From Herbinix sp. (GTDB taxonomy: Bacteria; Bacillota; Clostridia; Lachnospirales; Lachnospiraceae), in NCBI GenBank assembly GCA_029238935.1, contig JAQZBN010000006.1, forward strand, positions 57,246 to 121,245: DNA of 64,000 nt. Reading direction: 5' to 3'. Positions within the stretch are counted from its first letter, which is position 1; every line of letters starts with the position of its first letter. The position numbers and the translations under genes are program-made. The notes under the pieces are model-generated. The model saw nothing but the letters and a program-made list of their open reading frames with translations. It did not search any database and had not been told where the DNA came from. This document shows positions 26,696 through 36,794 of the stretch, in pieces.

Positions 26696-27724
26696 ATGAT
26701 TACCATTAGCGTGTGTATGATAGTAAAAAATGAAGAACCGGTGTTGGAGCGTTGTTTAAACTCCTTAAGAGGTTTGGCTGAGGAGATAATAATAGTGGAC
26801 ACCGGGTCAACAGACGCTACCAAGGAAATTGCTTCGCGTTTCACGGACAAGATATTTGATTTTAAATGGATTCATGATTTTTCAGCAGCTAGAAATTACT
26901 CCTTCTCAAAAGCAACACAGGATTATATCTATGTGGCAGATGCAGATGAAGTGATTGATGATGTAAACCGGCAGCGATTTTTATTATTAAAACAAAATTT
27001 GCTGCCGGAGATAGAAATAGTTCAAATGATTTACGCTAATCAGCTGCAGTTTAATACTACGTATAATTTTAATGAAGAATACCGACCTAAGTTATATAAA
27101 CGATTAAGAGAATTTCGGTGGGTGGATCCAATTCATGAAAGTGTATTACTGCAGCCGGTTATCTATGATAGTGATATCATTGTAACCCATTTGCCTCTGA
27201 GCAATCATGCGGGACGAGATTTTATGACATTTCAAAGGGTAATCGAAAAAGAAGGTAAATTGTCAAAGAAGCTATTTGAGATGTATGCCAAAGAGCTTTT
27301 TATTTCGGGTAAAGAAGCGGATTTCCTCGATGCTTTTCTATATTATAAGACTTTTTCAGAACAGGAAAACTTTGATGATCGAGAGAGAAAGATATCGGAA
27401 TGCGTTTTATCAAAATGTTATCGAATCCAAAAGGATATAGCTGGATTAATGAAATGTGCGTTAAAAAACTTAGCGGATCAGAAGGCTTCTTCGGAAGTGT
27501 GTTATGAACTTGGGGAGTATTTTTTTGAATCAGAAGATTATAAAGAAGCAACGATTTGGTACTACAATGCAGCCTACGAGACGGAATGTGAACTTAGCAT
27601 TAGATATTCAGGAGATCTGCCATTACGAAAGCTGTCAAAGTGTTACAAATATTTAGGCAACAAGGAAGAAGAAGAAGCGTATCAGACATTAGCAAACGAC
27701 TGGTATGACAAGAATATGGGGTGA
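26696..27724 (+). CDS. GT2 family glycosyltransferase with C-terminal TPR-like region
   Basis: 342 aa. Residues 1-220 are a GT-A domain of the SunS/TPR-glycosyltransferase kind: ISVCMIVKNEEPVLERCLNS, IIVDTGSTDATKEIA near 32-46, WIHDFSAARNYSFSKA and VADADEVIDD (DxD near 82). The C-terminal 120 residues are helical with a TPR-like pair (YELGEYFFESEDYKEATIWY). Enzymes of this build glycosylate peptides and proteins or assemble glycans. It lies 8 bases after the surface protein gene, so the surface protein is a candidate acceptor or the two simply share the sigma-D-like promoter. Confidence 0.87.
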   Translation: MITISVCMIVKNEEPVLERCLNSLRGLAEEIIIVDTGSTDATKEIASRFTDKIFDFKWIHDFSAARNYSFSKATQDYIYVADADEVIDDVNRQRFLLLKQNLLPEIEIVQMIYANQLQFNTTYNFNEEYRPKLYKRLREFRWVDPIHESVLLQPVIYDSDIIVTHLPLSNHAGRDFMTFQRVIEKEGKLSKKLFEMYAKELFISGKEADFLDAFLYYKTFSEQENFDDRERKISECVLSKCYRIQKDIAGLMKCALKNLADQKASSEVCYELGEYFFESEDYKEATIWYYNAAYETECELSIRYSGDLPLRKLSKCYKYLGNKEEEEAYQTLANDWYDKNMG

Positions 27725-27730
27725 ACTTGC

Positions 27731-28648
27731 TTGACTGAGAATATAAAAAGGATTTTTGATGAAAATATAGTCCTATTGGGAGAAACAGATAAGGCAATTC
27801 AATATTTTAGAGAACAGCAATATGATAAGGCCTTAAGTACTTTGGCACATTCTATGGATCAGGTAAAGACTATCGTCGAAGCAATTATTACAGATCGGAG
27901 TTATTTTAATCTGGTAGAGACCGATGCTGTTATTGATATGCTGCAACGCATATTAGAAGCAAAAAAGAATAGAGATTATGTTCTATTGGCTGACTTATTG
28001 GAATTACAATTAGGCAGCTTTTTAAACAGTGTTCAAGAATTGATCATTCGTAAAGAGGAAATATTGTTTGATGAAGAACATTACTCGGGGAATGTAAAGT
28101 TGGTGACAGAAATAGAGCCAATACTGTTAAAACAACTGGAGAAACCGATCAATCCAGGTCAGTTGCTGGAGGATGGATATCGCGTTGAGTTTACTTCCTG
28201 TGGATTAATGACTTTAGCAGCAGAAAATGCTGGAGCGAAATTTTATTTTCATACAAATAATCATATTATATCAGAAGCTTTTTCTTTGGCGAGAAGATGG
28301 TATCAGCCTGGAGTGAAAAGATATGTAATATATGGATTTGCAATGGGATATCATATAAGAGAGTTATTAACAATCGCTCCGGAAGCGTTTATAGAAGTAT
28401 ACGAAACAGATGCTAATGTAATACAACTTGCCTGTGCATTTACTAATGTAAAGGAATTATTCAATGAAGATAAGGTGACTTTGATTTATGATCCTAATTG
28501 TGAGCGGTTAAAAAAGCGGATCGCTGTCTTGACCGATGAGGAGAACCTGGTTATCCATTATCCATCCTACCAGAATATGAGATGTCCGGAAGGAAGGGAT
28601 ATTTTGGAAATGTTTGTACCGTGGTCTAAAACAATCGAATCCTGTTGA
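27731..28648 (+). CDS. Maf-like protein lacking the MptE core (N-terminal half only)
   Basis: 305 aa. It matches the first 300 residues of the protein at 22667: helical domain (KRIFDENIVLLGETDKAIQY, LLADLLELQLGSFLNSVQEL) and the middle fold (YVIYGFAMGYHIRELLTIAP, IEVYETDANVIQLACA). It stops after HYPSYQNM and about 20 more residues, just before the point where the paralogue's AAGPSLDK core would begin. Either a natural half-length partner or a remnant whose catalytic part was deleted. The reading frame is intact and the TTG start has a GGGGTGA upstream, so it is probably expressed. It follows the preceding gene by 6 bases. Confidence 0.75.
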   Translation: MTENIKRIFDENIVLLGETDKAIQYFREQQYDKALSTLAHSMDQVKTIVEAIITDRSYFNLVETDAVIDMLQRILEAKKNRDYVLLADLLELQLGSFLNSVQELIIRKEEILFDEEHYSGNVKLVTEIEPILLKQLEKPINPGQLLEDGYRVEFTSCGLMTLAAENAGAKFYFHTNNHIISEAFSLARRWYQPGVKRYVIYGFAMGYHIRELLTIAPEAFIEVYETDANVIQLACAFTNVKELFNEDKVTLIYDPNCERLKKRIAVLTDEENLVIHYPSYQNMRCPEGRDILEMFVPWSKTIESC

Positions 28649-28687
28649 TACTCACAATAAAGAAGAATGGTAAGGAGGAGGTAACAT

Positions 28688-29164
28688 ATGAGTTATATAT
28701 TAATCATGATTGCCATTATATTTGGAGAACAAAAGATTAAGGATTATATGGAAGAAAAGAAGGAACTGGGAAAGAGTGAAGAAATACTGGGAGGTAACAT
28801 TATCCTTCAGAAATATCACAATAGTGGTATGTTTCTTAACTTTTTAGAAGAGAAAAAGGAGATGGTATTAACCGTATCAAAAGTTTTTGTCGGCATAATA
28901 CTTCTCCTTTTTGCTATCACATTACCCAGAAAGGGTAATAAAGTTTTTAAATTAGGCCTGGCTATGACCTTAGGTGGTGCAATCAGTAATGTCATGGATC
29001 GAGAGAAAAGAGGATATGTGGTCGATTACTTTAGTTTCTCAAAATTAAAGAAAGTTGTGTTTAATCTATCCGACATGTTTATTATCCTAGGCTCTTTTCT
29101 GATTGCAGTTGCATCAATCTTTTCCACAAAAGGTAAGCGCTGCGCCAATGAACCCTTTGAATAG
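28688..29164 (+). CDS. Signal peptidase II (LspA)-like membrane protein
   Basis: 158 aa with LspA-like motifs: [11 protein letters not shown] matches the NxGAxFxxL motif, [20 protein letters not shown] holds the first catalytic aspartate, and [12 protein letters not shown] holds the second. Three or four hydrophobic segments are visible, but the first membrane segment is shortened and followed by a charged loop, so it is divergent from housekeeping LspA (usually with KxxI/V...R-rich start). It may process a specific lipoprotein or be a paralogue; lipoprotein peptidase activity is plausible because both aspartates remain. Strong GGAGGAGG precedes the ATG. Its last 51 bases overlap the end of pyrG on the other strand. 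Confidence 0.75.
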   Translation: MSYILIMIAIIFGEQKIKDYMEEKKELGKSEEILGGNIILQKYHNSGMFLNFLEEKKEMVLTVSKVFVGIILLLFAITLPRKGNKVFKLGLAMTLGGAISNVMDREKRGYVVDYFSFSKLKKVVFNLSDMFIILGSFLIAVASIFSTKGKRCANEPFE

Positions 29165-30724
29165 AGGGTGTGGCTTATTAGGTCTGGACTTAAATTCCGG
29201 GTGTGCTTGGGTTGCTACAAACCATGGATGACTTGAAAGCTCTATCATCTCTACGATGCGGCCATCCGGAGATAAACCAGATAGTTTTAGACCAGCATTA
29301 ACAAAATCTTGACGGAAATAATTATTTACTTCATAACGATGTCTATGTCTTTCATGAATGATCTTCTGTCCATATAACTGGATTGCACGACTGTTATCAT
29401 CCAGTACACAAGGATAGGATCCTAGTCTTAAAGTACCGCCGATATCTTCAATACCATCTTGTTCCGGCATCAAGTGAATTACCGGATGTGTGGTGTTAGG
29501 ATCTAATTCAATGCTGTGTGCATCTTTATATCCTATTACATTTCTTGAAAATTCAACAATTGCTAACTGCATACCGAGGCAAAGGCCTAAGAATGGAAGA
29601 TTATTCTCACGGGCATATTGGATTGCAGTAATTTTTCCTTCAATACCACGATCACCAAATCCGCCAGGTACAACTACTCCACATACGTCTCCTAATAATT
29701 CTGCTACGTTCTCTTGTGTTACAGTCTCGGAAGGAATCCATTTGATATGAACTGCAGCCTGATGAGCAACAGCTCCATGCTTTAAGGATTCTACTACACT
29801 GATATAAGCGTCGTGAAGCTGAGTATATTTTCCTACCAAAGCAACAGTAACTTCATTTTTGGGGTTCTTTAAGGTATTTACCATCTGCTCCCAATCGGAT
29901 AAATTAGGTTTAGGGCAAGGTAAGTGAAGACAAGAACAGGCAACATCGGCTAAATGCTCTGCTTCCATAGCCAAAGGAGCCTCATATAAGAATTCTACAT
30001 CGAGATTTTGCAATACATTGGTGCTTGGAACATTACAGAATAAAGCAATTTTATCCTTAATACCAGGTTCAAGGGGTCTCTCTGTTCTGCATACGATGAT
30101 GTCAGGACGAATACCCATTCCCTGAAGCTCTTTAACGCTGGCTTGGGTGGGTTTTGTTTTCATTTCACCGGATGCTCCCAGATAGGGGATTAAGGTAACA
30201 TGAATTAAAATTACATTGTGATCTCCAACATCTTGACGGAATTGTCTGATTGCTTCTAAGAAGGGTTGGCTTTCAATATCACCCACGGTACCGCCAACTT
30301 CAATGATGGCAATATGGGTGTCTGAACTGGTTTCATTATGGTAGAAACGGCTTTTAATCTCGTTAGTGATGTGAGGAATAACCTGTACAGTACCTCCGCC
30401 AAAGTCTCCTCTTCTTTCTTTTGATAATACGGACCAATAAATCTTACCGGTCGTAACATTGGATTGCTTGTCCAAACTTTCGTCTATAAATCTCTCATAA
30501 TGTCCTAAATCAAGATCGGTTTCTGCACCGTCGTCGGTAACAAATACTTCACCATGCTGAATCGGATTCATGGTACCTGGATCGATGTTGATATAAGGAT
30601 CGAATTTTTGCATTGTAACATGGTATCCGCGGGCTTTCAGTAATCTACCGAGGGATGCTGCAGTAATTCCCTTTCCTAATCCTGAAACGACGCCTCCGGT
30701 TACAAATACATATTTTACAGCCAT
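29114..30724 (-). CDS. pyrG: CTP synthase
   Basis: 536 aa, full length. The N-terminal synthetase domain has [20 protein letters not shown] (ATP-binding loop) and [13 protein letters not shown]; the C-terminal class I glutamine amidotransferase domain has [10 protein letters not shown] with the nucleophile cysteine near 380, and a C-terminal HPEF. It converts UTP to CTP with glutamine nitrogen. Start ATG follows GAGGAGGAGC. It has its own sigma-A promoter and a leader with a probable attenuator. It is the only minus-strand housekeeping gene in the window. Confidence 0.98.
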   Translation of the reverse strand: MAVKYVFVTGGVVSGLGKGITAASLGRLLKARGYHVTMQKFDPYINIDPGTMNPIQHGEVFVTDDGAETDLDLGHYERFIDESLDKQSNVTTGKIYWSVLSKERRGDFGGGTVQVIPHITNEIKSRFYHNETSSDTHIAIIEVGGTVGDIESQPFLEAIRQFRQDVGDHNVILIHVTLIPYLGASGEMKTKPTQASVKELQGMGIRPDIIVCRTERPLEPGIKDKIALFCNVPSTNVLQNLDVEFLYEAPLAMEAEHLADVACSCLHLPCPKPNLSDWEQMVNTLKNPKNEVTVALVGKYTQLHDAYISVVESLKHGAVAHQAAVHIKWIPSETVTQENVAELLGDVCGVVVPGGFGDRGIEGKITAIQYARENNLPFLGLCLGMQLAIVEFSRNVIGYKDAHSIELDPNTTHPVIHLMPEQDGIEDIGGTLRLGSYPCVLDDNSRAIQLYGQKIIHERHRHRYEVNNYFRQDFVNAGLKLSGLSPDGRIVEMIELSSHPWFVATQAHPEFKSRPNKPHPLFKGFIGAALTFCGKD

Positions 30725-30885
30725 AGCAGCTCCTCCTCTTTTCTCTTATCTGGGTTGAAAGTAGATGAAAATACATAGTAAATGCCAGCAAATACAAATG
30801 GATACATCTTGTAAAAGATAGGATGTAAATTCTTTTGTTTCTTTGGCATAATAATTACATATTCAGTGTATTTCTATAAACAAAC

Positions 30886-30983
30886 AAAAAAAGCCCATTA
30901 AACCAACGACAATGAATGACGATTGGTTTAAGGCATTTCATTATTGTATGAAAGCCAAAAATCCTTGCCAGGACCTTAAACCA
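30886..30983 (-). promoter_or_regulatory. pyrG leader terminator/antiterminator switch
   Basis: On the minus strand, TTAAACCAA (30931-30923) pairs with TTGGTTTAA (30906-30898) and the hairpin is followed by seven T (complement of A at 30886-30892): an intrinsic terminator. An upstream segment TGGTTTAAGG (30983-30974) is perfectly complementary to CCTTAAACCA (30933-30924), the terminator's own 5' arm, so the two folds exclude each other. A GCCGGA/TCC-GGC stem may form around the upstream segment. This is a classical attenuator layout; the ligand or signal (CTP is a candidate) is not known, and I do not recognise a riboswitch family. Confidence 0.65.
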
Positions 30984-31027
30984 GATTCCGGCTCCCTTGC
31001 TAGAATATTTTACACAATTATTTATGT

Positions 31028-31056
31028 ATTATACCTTAGGTAGATACATAAGTCAA
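31028..31056 (-). promoter_or_regulatory. Sigma-A promoter of pyrG
   Basis: On the minus strand, TTGACT (31056-31051), a 17-base spacer and TATAAT (31033-31028). The transcript would start near 31021, giving a leader of about 300 bases before pyrG. Confidence 0.8.
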
Positions 31057-31143
31057 TTCTTGATTTGGCTTTCTGTTTGGTAAAAATATAAAATTCTAAA
31101 TTTTTCAACACAATTTGGACACAGAATTTTAAGAACAATTTTA

Positions 31144-31172
31144 TTGATTTATGGTTAGACTATAAGTATAAT
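31144..31172 (+). promoter_or_regulatory. Sigma-A promoter of ftsH
   Basis: TTGATT at 31144-31149, a 17-base spacer and TATAAT at 31167-31172, about 80 bases before ftsH and divergent from the pyrG promoter. Confidence 0.75.
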
Positions 31173-31251
31173 GAAATGGATAATACAATAAGGTTATATA
31201 TGGAAGATATAAAAGTTTGTATTTTCATAGATATCATAACAGGAGGAAAGA

Positions 31252-33147
31252 ATGGACAATAACAATAATAAGAAGAACAATAAGAGTGGAATGCCCAATC
31301 GAATAACAATGATTATCATCCTGGTAGCGGCATTATTTATCTGGTATATGTTCTCGCTCTTATCCAAGCAATTCCAGGAAAGTACTCAGACAGAAATACC
31401 TTACAATGAATTTCTGGTAATGCTAGATGCAGGAAAGGTAAAGTCAGTCGAGGTTGAAGGTGATGTGGTTCGAATCATCCCAACGGAGCAGCCAAACAAA
31501 GCTTTTGAGATTAGTTATTATACCGGTAAATTTAATGATCCGTTTTTAATCGATCGTTTGGATAAAGCCGATGTTATCTATCAGCAAAAGATAGTAGATA
31601 CCAGTACTACAATTTTAGATATCATATTAGCATGGGTTATTCCATTTGCAGCAATTTATCTCATCATGTGGTTTTTATTCCGAACCATATCTAAGAATAG
31701 TGGTGGTATGATGGGAGTAGGAAAGAGTAACGCAAAGGTTTATGTAGAAAAGGAAACCGGTGTAACATTTAAGGATGTTGCCGGTCAGGAAGAAGCAAAG
31801 GAATCATTAAAGGAAATCGTAGATTTTCTTCATAACCCTACCAAATATACCCGAATTGGTGCGAAATTACCCAAAGGTGCTCTTCTTGTGGGACCTCCGG
31901 GAACCGGTAAAACATTATTAGCGAAGGCAGTAGCAGGCGAAGCAAAGGTACCATTCTTCTCTTTGTCCGGTTCTGACTTTGTTGAGATGTTCGTCGGTGT
32001 TGGTGCTTCCAGAGTTAGAGATTTATTTAAACAGGCACAGCAGGCTGCCCCTTGTATCATTTTTATCGATGAAATTGATGCAATCGGTAAAAGCAGAGAC
32101 ACCCATTATGGCGGTGGCAATGATGAGAGAGAACAGACTTTAAATCAGCTGTTAGCAAATATGGATGGTTTTGATTCTTCCAAAGGTCTTGTTATCCTAG
32201 GTGCAACGAACCGTCCTGAGGTATTAGATAAAGCATTACTTCGTCCCGGACGTTTTGACCGAAGAATAATTGTAGATAAACCGGATTTAAAAGGTAGAAT
32301 CGATATTCTCAAGGTTCATTCCAAGAATGTATTAATGCATGATTCAGTAGATTTAGAGGCCATCGGTCGTGCAACTTCCGGTGCTGTTGGTTCGGATCTT
32401 GCTAATATGATTAACGAAGCAGCAATCCTAGCGGTAAAACAGGGTAGAACTGTAGTTACCCAGGATGATTTATTTGAATCTGTTGAAGTTGTAATCGCTG
32501 GTAAGGAGAAAAAAGATCGTATCTTAAGTAAAGAAGAGAAGCGTATCGTAGCATACCATGAGGTAGGCCATGCGCTAGTTACCGCCTTGGAAAAACATGC
32601 AGAACCTGTTCAGAAGATTACAATTGTACCAAGAACGATGGGATCCTTAGGCTATGTAATGCAAGTACCGGAGGAAGAAAAGTATCTGATGAGTAAGGAT
32701 GAAATCCTAACACGGATTGTGACCCTATATGGTGGTCGTGCTGCAGAAAAGTTGGTATTTGAATCGATTACAACCGGCGCATCCAATGATATTGAGAAAG
32801 CAACCTCCCTTGCCCGTGCGATGGTAACTCAGTATGGTATGTCTGAAAAATTCGGACTGATGGGTCTGGAATCAGTAGAAAATAAATACTTAGATGGAAG
32901 AGCAGTATTAAACTGTGGAGATGAAACAGCTGGTGAGATTGATAAAGAAGTAATGGCAATTTTAAAAGAATGCTATGATAAAGCAGAAGCTCTTCTTAAG
33001 GATAACCGTGAAGTACTCGATCGTATTGCGGACTTCTTAATTTCCCGTGAAACCATTACTGGAGAAGAATTTATGCGAATTTATAAAGAAGTTAAGGGCG
33101 TAGAGGATCAAAGTACTCAACTTACAACCGAATCAACGAGGTTTTAA
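31252..33147 (+). CDS. ftsH: ATP-dependent zinc metalloprotease FtsH
   Basis: 631 aa membrane-bound AAA+ protease for quality control of membrane and regulatory proteins. Two membrane segments (about 18-36 and 118-140) flank a short extracellular part. Walker [14 protein letters not shown] near 212, Walker [12 protein letters not shown], second region of homology [20 protein letters not shown], and the zinc site HEVGH near 436 are all intact. Length is typical. AGGAGG lies 5-10 bases before the ATG. Confidence 0.98.
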   Translation: MDNNNNKKNNKSGMPNRITMIIILVAALFIWYMFSLLSKQFQESTQTEIPYNEFLVMLDAGKVKSVEVEGDVVRIIPTEQPNKAFEISYYTGKFNDPFLIDRLDKADVIYQQKIVDTSTTILDIILAWVIPFAAIYLIMWFLFRTISKNSGGMMGVGKSNAKVYVEKETGVTFKDVAGQEEAKESLKEIVDFLHNPTKYTRIGAKLPKGALLVGPPGTGKTLLAKAVAGEAKVPFFSLSGSDFVEMFVGVGASRVRDLFKQAQQAAPCIIFIDEIDAIGKSRDTHYGGGNDEREQTLNQLLANMDGFDSSKGLVILGATNRPEVLDKALLRPGRFDRRIIVDKPDLKGRIDILKVHSKNVLMHDSVDLEAIGRATSGAVGSDLANMINEAAILAVKQGRTVVTQDDLFESVEVVIAGKEKKDRILSKEEKRIVAYHEVGHALVTALEKHAEPVQKITIVPRTMGSLGYVMQVPEEEKYLMSKDEILTRIVTLYGGRAAEKLVFESITTGASNDIEKATSLARAMVTQYGMSEKFGLMGLESVENKYLDGRAVLNCGDETAGEIDKEVMAILKECYDKAEALLKDNREVLDRIADFLISRETITGEEFMRIYKEVKGVEDQSTQLTTESTRF

Positions 33148-33260
33148 GCATTTCTTATCATTGAGTTGGATTAATTTGATTGTTATTATAACAAAGTCGT
33201 TTACTTTCATAAGAGTTTTACAATACCAATTATTTGACAAAGATTATCTAGAAAAGATAT

Positions 33261-33330
33261 AAATGAGTGAGAAGAATTATTCGCTGGTCATGATACCCGC
33301 CGGGATAAGTTCATCTCACTCATTTTATTT
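33261..33330 (+). terminator. Terminator after ftsH
   Basis: AAATGAGTGAGA (33261-33272) pairs perfectly with TCTCACTCATTT (33314-33325), followed by TATTTATAT. The loop contains a small CCCG/CGGG hairpin. Confidence 0.7.
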
Positions 33331-33411
33331 ATATATGGGTTGGAATTCATACAATCGTAGTTACTTCCTATGATTTATTGTCACACTTATAGTCATACAA
33401 AATAATCATAT

Positions 33412-33440
33412 TTGTAACTCCCATTAAATTATGCTATAAT
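33412..33440 (+). promoter_or_regulatory. Sigma-A promoter of uvrC
   Basis: TTGTAA at 33412-33417, a 17-base spacer and TATAAT at 33435-33440. Confidence 0.7.
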
Positions 33441-33552
33441 AATTTGGGCTACGAAAAGGCTTCGGATAGTAGCATAGTATATATATATTTCTACAGAAAA
33501 CTTTGTAGCTATGGTCCAAAATTTCCGGTATGAAGAAAGGCTGGTTATTCCT

Positions 33553-35415
33553 ATGTTTAATATAGAAGAAGAATTAAAAAAATTGCCGGCCAAACCCGGT
33601 ATATATATCATGAGAGACCGGACAGATAACATTATCTATGTCGGGAAAGCTATTATTTTAAAAAACCGTGTCAGACAGTATTTCCAAAATAGTCGTAATC
33701 TAACACCTAAGATTCGTCAGATGGTGGAGCGCATTGATCATTTTGAATATATAATCACGGATTCAGAATTGGAAGCACTGGTTCTGGAATGTAATTTAAT
33801 TAAGGAACATCGTCCAAAGTATAATACGATGCTAAAAGATGATAAAAGTTATCCTTATATTCGGGTGTCTGTGAATGAAGCATATCCTAAGGTATTGTTT
33901 GCCAGGGAGATGAAGAAGGATAAAGCAAAGTATTTTGGTCCTTATACCAGTGTGACTGCGGTGAAGGATATTTTGGAGTTATTGCGTAAAGTATATAAAA
34001 TAAGAACCTGCAATCGAAATCTTCCCAAGGATATTGGTAAGGAACGACCATGTCTGTACTATCATATGGGTCAGTGTCAGGCACCTTGCCAGGGTTATAT
34101 TACCATGGAAGATTATCGATTAAATATAAATCAAGTAATTGAATTTCTAAATGGAAATTACGCTCCTGTTGTAAAGCTGCTGGAGGAGAGAATGCAGGAA
34201 GCATCTGAAAACCTGGAATTTGAAAAAGCAGCAGAGTATCGTGATTTATTAGGTAGCGTGAAACAGATTGTGAAAAAACAAAAAATCACCAATACGGATT
34301 TAGGTGATCGAGATATTATTGCATTTGCCAGAGAGAAGGATGAAGCGGTTGTACAAACATTCTTTATCCGTGGAGGAAAGTTAATCGGAAGAGACCACTT
34401 TCATGTCTCTGGTGTAGAAGGGGAAACGGATCCCCAGGTTATGACCAGTTTTCTTAAGCAATTTTATGCTGGAACACCCTATATTCCAAAGGAGATTTTT
34501 CTGGGATCAGAGATAGAAGAAGAGGAGTTGCTGACGGAATGGCTCAGTGCCAGGAGGGGGCAGAAAGTGCATCTTAAGGTTCCGAAAAAAGGTGAAAAAG
34601 AAAAACTGGTAGAACTGGCAAGAAAGAATGCTGAGATAGTATTGAATCAAGATGTGGAGAAGATTAAGAGAGAGGAAGCCAAGACAACGGGAGCTTTAAA
34701 AGAACTGGCAAACATGCTTGAACTTCCGCTAATTGAGCGAGTGGAATCCTTTGATATCTCCAATACTTCCGGTTTTGAAACAGTTGGTTCCATGGTAGTC
34801 TTTGAAAAAGGAAAACAAAAGAAAGCAGATTATCGTAAATTCAAGATGAGATCCATTCATGGACCCGATGATTATGCATCAATGTATGAGATGTTAACAA
34901 GAAGATTTACTCATGGTCAACGGGAATTAGCAGAGATGAAAGAAAAACAGCTGGATACAACACTGGGAAGCTTTACAAAATATCCGGATCTCATTCTTAT
35001 GGATGGTGGAAAAGGACAAGTTGGTGTAGCACTAAAAGTATTATCTGAATTAAATATGAATATTGCGGTTTGTGGTATGGTAAAGGACGATAATCATCAC
35101 ACAAGAGGTTTATATTATAATAATAAGGAATTGCCGATCGATAAAAGCAGCGAATTATTTAAATTGATTACAAGAATTCAAGATGAGACTCACCGATTTG
35201 CGATTGAATATCATAGGTCCTTACGACAAAAGAAGCAAGTACATTCTATCTTGGATGATATTAAAGGGATCGGTCCGACCAGACGTCGAGCGTTGATGAA
35301 ATATTTTCAGTCTTTGGAGGCTGTCAGGGATGCCAGTGTGGAAGATTTGCTAAAGGTGCCTGCTATGGATCGGAAAGCAGCAGAAGAGGTTTATACATTT
35401 TTTCATAAAACTTAA
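33553..35415 (+). CDS. uvrC: UvrABC system protein C (excinuclease subunit)
   Basis: 620 aa. GIY-YIG nuclease domain at the start ([19 protein letters not shown]), a four-cysteine cluster near 145-180 ([21 protein letters not shown]), a UVR motif ([18 protein letters not shown]) for UvrB contact, the RNase H-like C-terminal nuclease ([20 protein letters not shown]) and two helix-hairpin-helix motifs at the end ([32 protein letters not shown]). It makes the two incisions in nucleotide excision repair. ATG at 33553 gives the usual UvrC N-terminus with AAAGG 12 bases upstream; an in-frame ATG at 33511 would add 14 residues not seen in the family. Confidence 0.96.
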   Translation: MFNIEEELKKLPAKPGIYIMRDRTDNIIYVGKAIILKNRVRQYFQNSRNLTPKIRQMVERIDHFEYIITDSELEALVLECNLIKEHRPKYNTMLKDDKSYPYIRVSVNEAYPKVLFAREMKKDKAKYFGPYTSVTAVKDILELLRKVYKIRTCNRNLPKDIGKERPCLYYHMGQCQAPCQGYITMEDYRLNINQVIEFLNGNYAPVVKLLEERMQEASENLEFEKAAEYRDLLGSVKQIVKKQKITNTDLGDRDIIAFAREKDEAVVQTFFIRGGKLIGRDHFHVSGVEGETDPQVMTSFLKQFYAGTPYIPKEIFLGSEIEEEELLTEWLSARRGQKVHLKVPKKGEKEKLVELARKNAEIVLNQDVEKIKREEAKTTGALKELANMLELPLIERVESFDISNTSGFETVGSMVVFEKGKQKKADYRKFKMRSIHGPDDYASMYEMLTRRFTHGQRELAEMKEKQLDTTLGSFTKYPDLILMDGGKGQVGVALKVLSELNMNIAVCGMVKDDNHHTRGLYYNNKELPIDKSSELFKLITRIQDETHRFAIEYHRSLRQKKQVHSILDDIKGIGPTRRRALMKYFQSLEAVRDASVEDLLKVPAMDRKAAEEVYTFFHKT

Positions 35416-35430
35416 TACTTGCATAGACAT

Positions 35431-35458
35431 TTACATGAAACAGATATGATGTTACAAT
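35431..35458 (+). promoter_or_regulatory. Possible sigma-A promoter of hprK
   Basis: TTACAT at 35431-35436, a 16-base spacer and TACAAT at 35453-35458, about 50 bases before hprK. Confidence 0.5.
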
Positions 35459-35510
35459 GTTGCTAAATCCTATGAATTAGGATAGGCATACAAAAAGAGA
35501 GGATGGTTTG

Positions 35511-36440
35511 ATGTATACCGTAGAATTGGTACGATTAATTGAAAAGATGAATTTGGAGAATTGCACTCCGGAAATTGATATTAAGAACATAAAGCTGGCA
35601 CAACCGGACGTTAACAGACCGGCACTTCAGCTAACCGGTTTTTATAACCATTTTGATTCAGAACGAGTACAGGTAATTGGTCATGTAGAACAAGCTTATA
35701 TGCAGCAGTTGGATGAAAATCAGAGACTGGAGATTATGAGCAGACTCATGGACTGCAAGGTACCCTGCATTGTATTCAGTAGAAGTATACAAATTGAAGA
35801 GTCCTTAATTCGTCTGGCTACAGAAAAAGGAGTACCACTACTTCGTACAACAAAAACAACCTCTTCTTTTATGGCAGAAGTAATCCGTTGGTTGAATGTC
35901 GAGCTTGCGCCTAGAATAACTATTCACGGTGGTCTGGTCGATGTATACGGTGAAGGCATACTGATTATGGGTGAAAGCGGAATAGGTAAGAGTGAAGCTG
36001 CATTAGAATTAATTAAGAGAGGACATCGTCTGGTTACGGATGATGTAGTTGAAATTAAAAAGGTAAGTGATGATACGCTAATAGGAACATCTCCGGATAT
36101 CACAAGACATTTTATCGAGCTTCGCGGAATCGGAATTATTGATGTTAAGACCTTATTCGGTGTTGAAAGTGTAAAGAACACCCAAGCGATCGACCTAGTA
36201 ATTAAGTTGGAAGAATGGAATAAGGATAAGCAATACGACCGTCTTGGTCTTGAGGAGCAGTATATCGAATTTTTAGGAAATCGTGTCGTATGCCACTCTA
36301 TCCCAATCCGACCAGGTCGTAATCTTGCAGTTATTTGTGAAGCTGCAGCGGTTAACTTTAGACAGAAGAAGATGGGTTATAATGCTGCAAGAGAGCTTTA
36401 CAACCGTGTAACCAACAACTTGAAAAAGAGTGATAATTAA
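35511..36440 (+). CDS. hprK: HPr kinase/phosphorylase
   Basis: 309 aa. Walker A loop GESGIGKSEAALELI near 152-166, followed by VTDDVVEI and the signature ELRGIGIIDVKTLFGV. The N-terminal half is the regulatory domain. It phosphorylates Ser46 of HPr and Crh-type proteins with ATP (and reverses this with phosphate), setting carbon catabolite control through CcpA. A probable target, the HPr-like protein with Ser46, is encoded 4 kb downstream. ATG at 35511 follows GAGAGGATGG; an adjacent TTG at 35508 is not needed. Confidence 0.97.
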   Translation: MYTVELVRLIEKMNLENCTPEIDIKNIKLAQPDVNRPALQLTGFYNHFDSERVQVIGHVEQAYMQQLDENQRLEIMSRLMDCKVPCIVFSRSIQIEESLIRLATEKGVPLLRTTKTTSSFMAEVIRWLNVELAPRITIHGGLVDVYGEGILIMGESGIGKSEAALELIKRGHRLVTDDVVEIKKVSDDTLIGTSPDITRHFIELRGIGIIDVKTLFGVESVKNTQAIDLVIKLEEWNKDKQYDRLGLEEQYIEFLGNRVVCHSIPIRPGRNLAVICEAAAVNFRQKKMGYNAARELYNRVTNNLKKSDN

Positions 36441-36442
36441 AT

Positions 36443-36490
36443 AGCTTGGTTACAGTGATATATAAATAAGTTTTCAAGCTTTATTATTTG
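36443..36490 (+). terminator. Weak terminator-like hairpin after hprK
   Basis: AGCTTG (36443-36448) pairs with CAAGCT (36475-36480), followed by TTATTATTTG. Only six base pairs with a 26-base loop. The remaining gap to 36794 is AT-rich; a TATAAT at 36707-36712 may be the -10 of the glcK promoter, without a good -35. Confidence 0.35.
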
Positions 36491-36794
36491 AATGACCTTT
36501 CAAATAGACATGAAATTACGATAGCGATAAAATATAAAGTTTTATGGATTAATGATATGTAATCGATAATACAACCTTCTGTTAACTTTCTACGATGGTT
36601 AAATATATCTATAACCTAAATATATGGTGATTACTACATTAAGAAAAATAGTTCAATTTGTTATTGCAATTTGCGAAAATTATGTGATATAGAAAACGAT
36701 ATGAAATATAATAGTACAAGTATCGATTTGTTTGTTGGGATAATGGCTTAACAAACATTACAATACGAATGAAAATTAAAAAAGGATGGGTAAA

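Noticed and set aside
30974..31020. Known riboswitch family (guanidine, ZTP, preQ1, T-box) in the pyrG leader
   Set aside because: None of the core motifs of these families is present; only the switch layout can be supported.
36507..36530. GCGATAA before glcK as a sigma-D site
   Set aside because: The first part of the octamer does not match, and a flagellar promoter for glucokinase is not expected.
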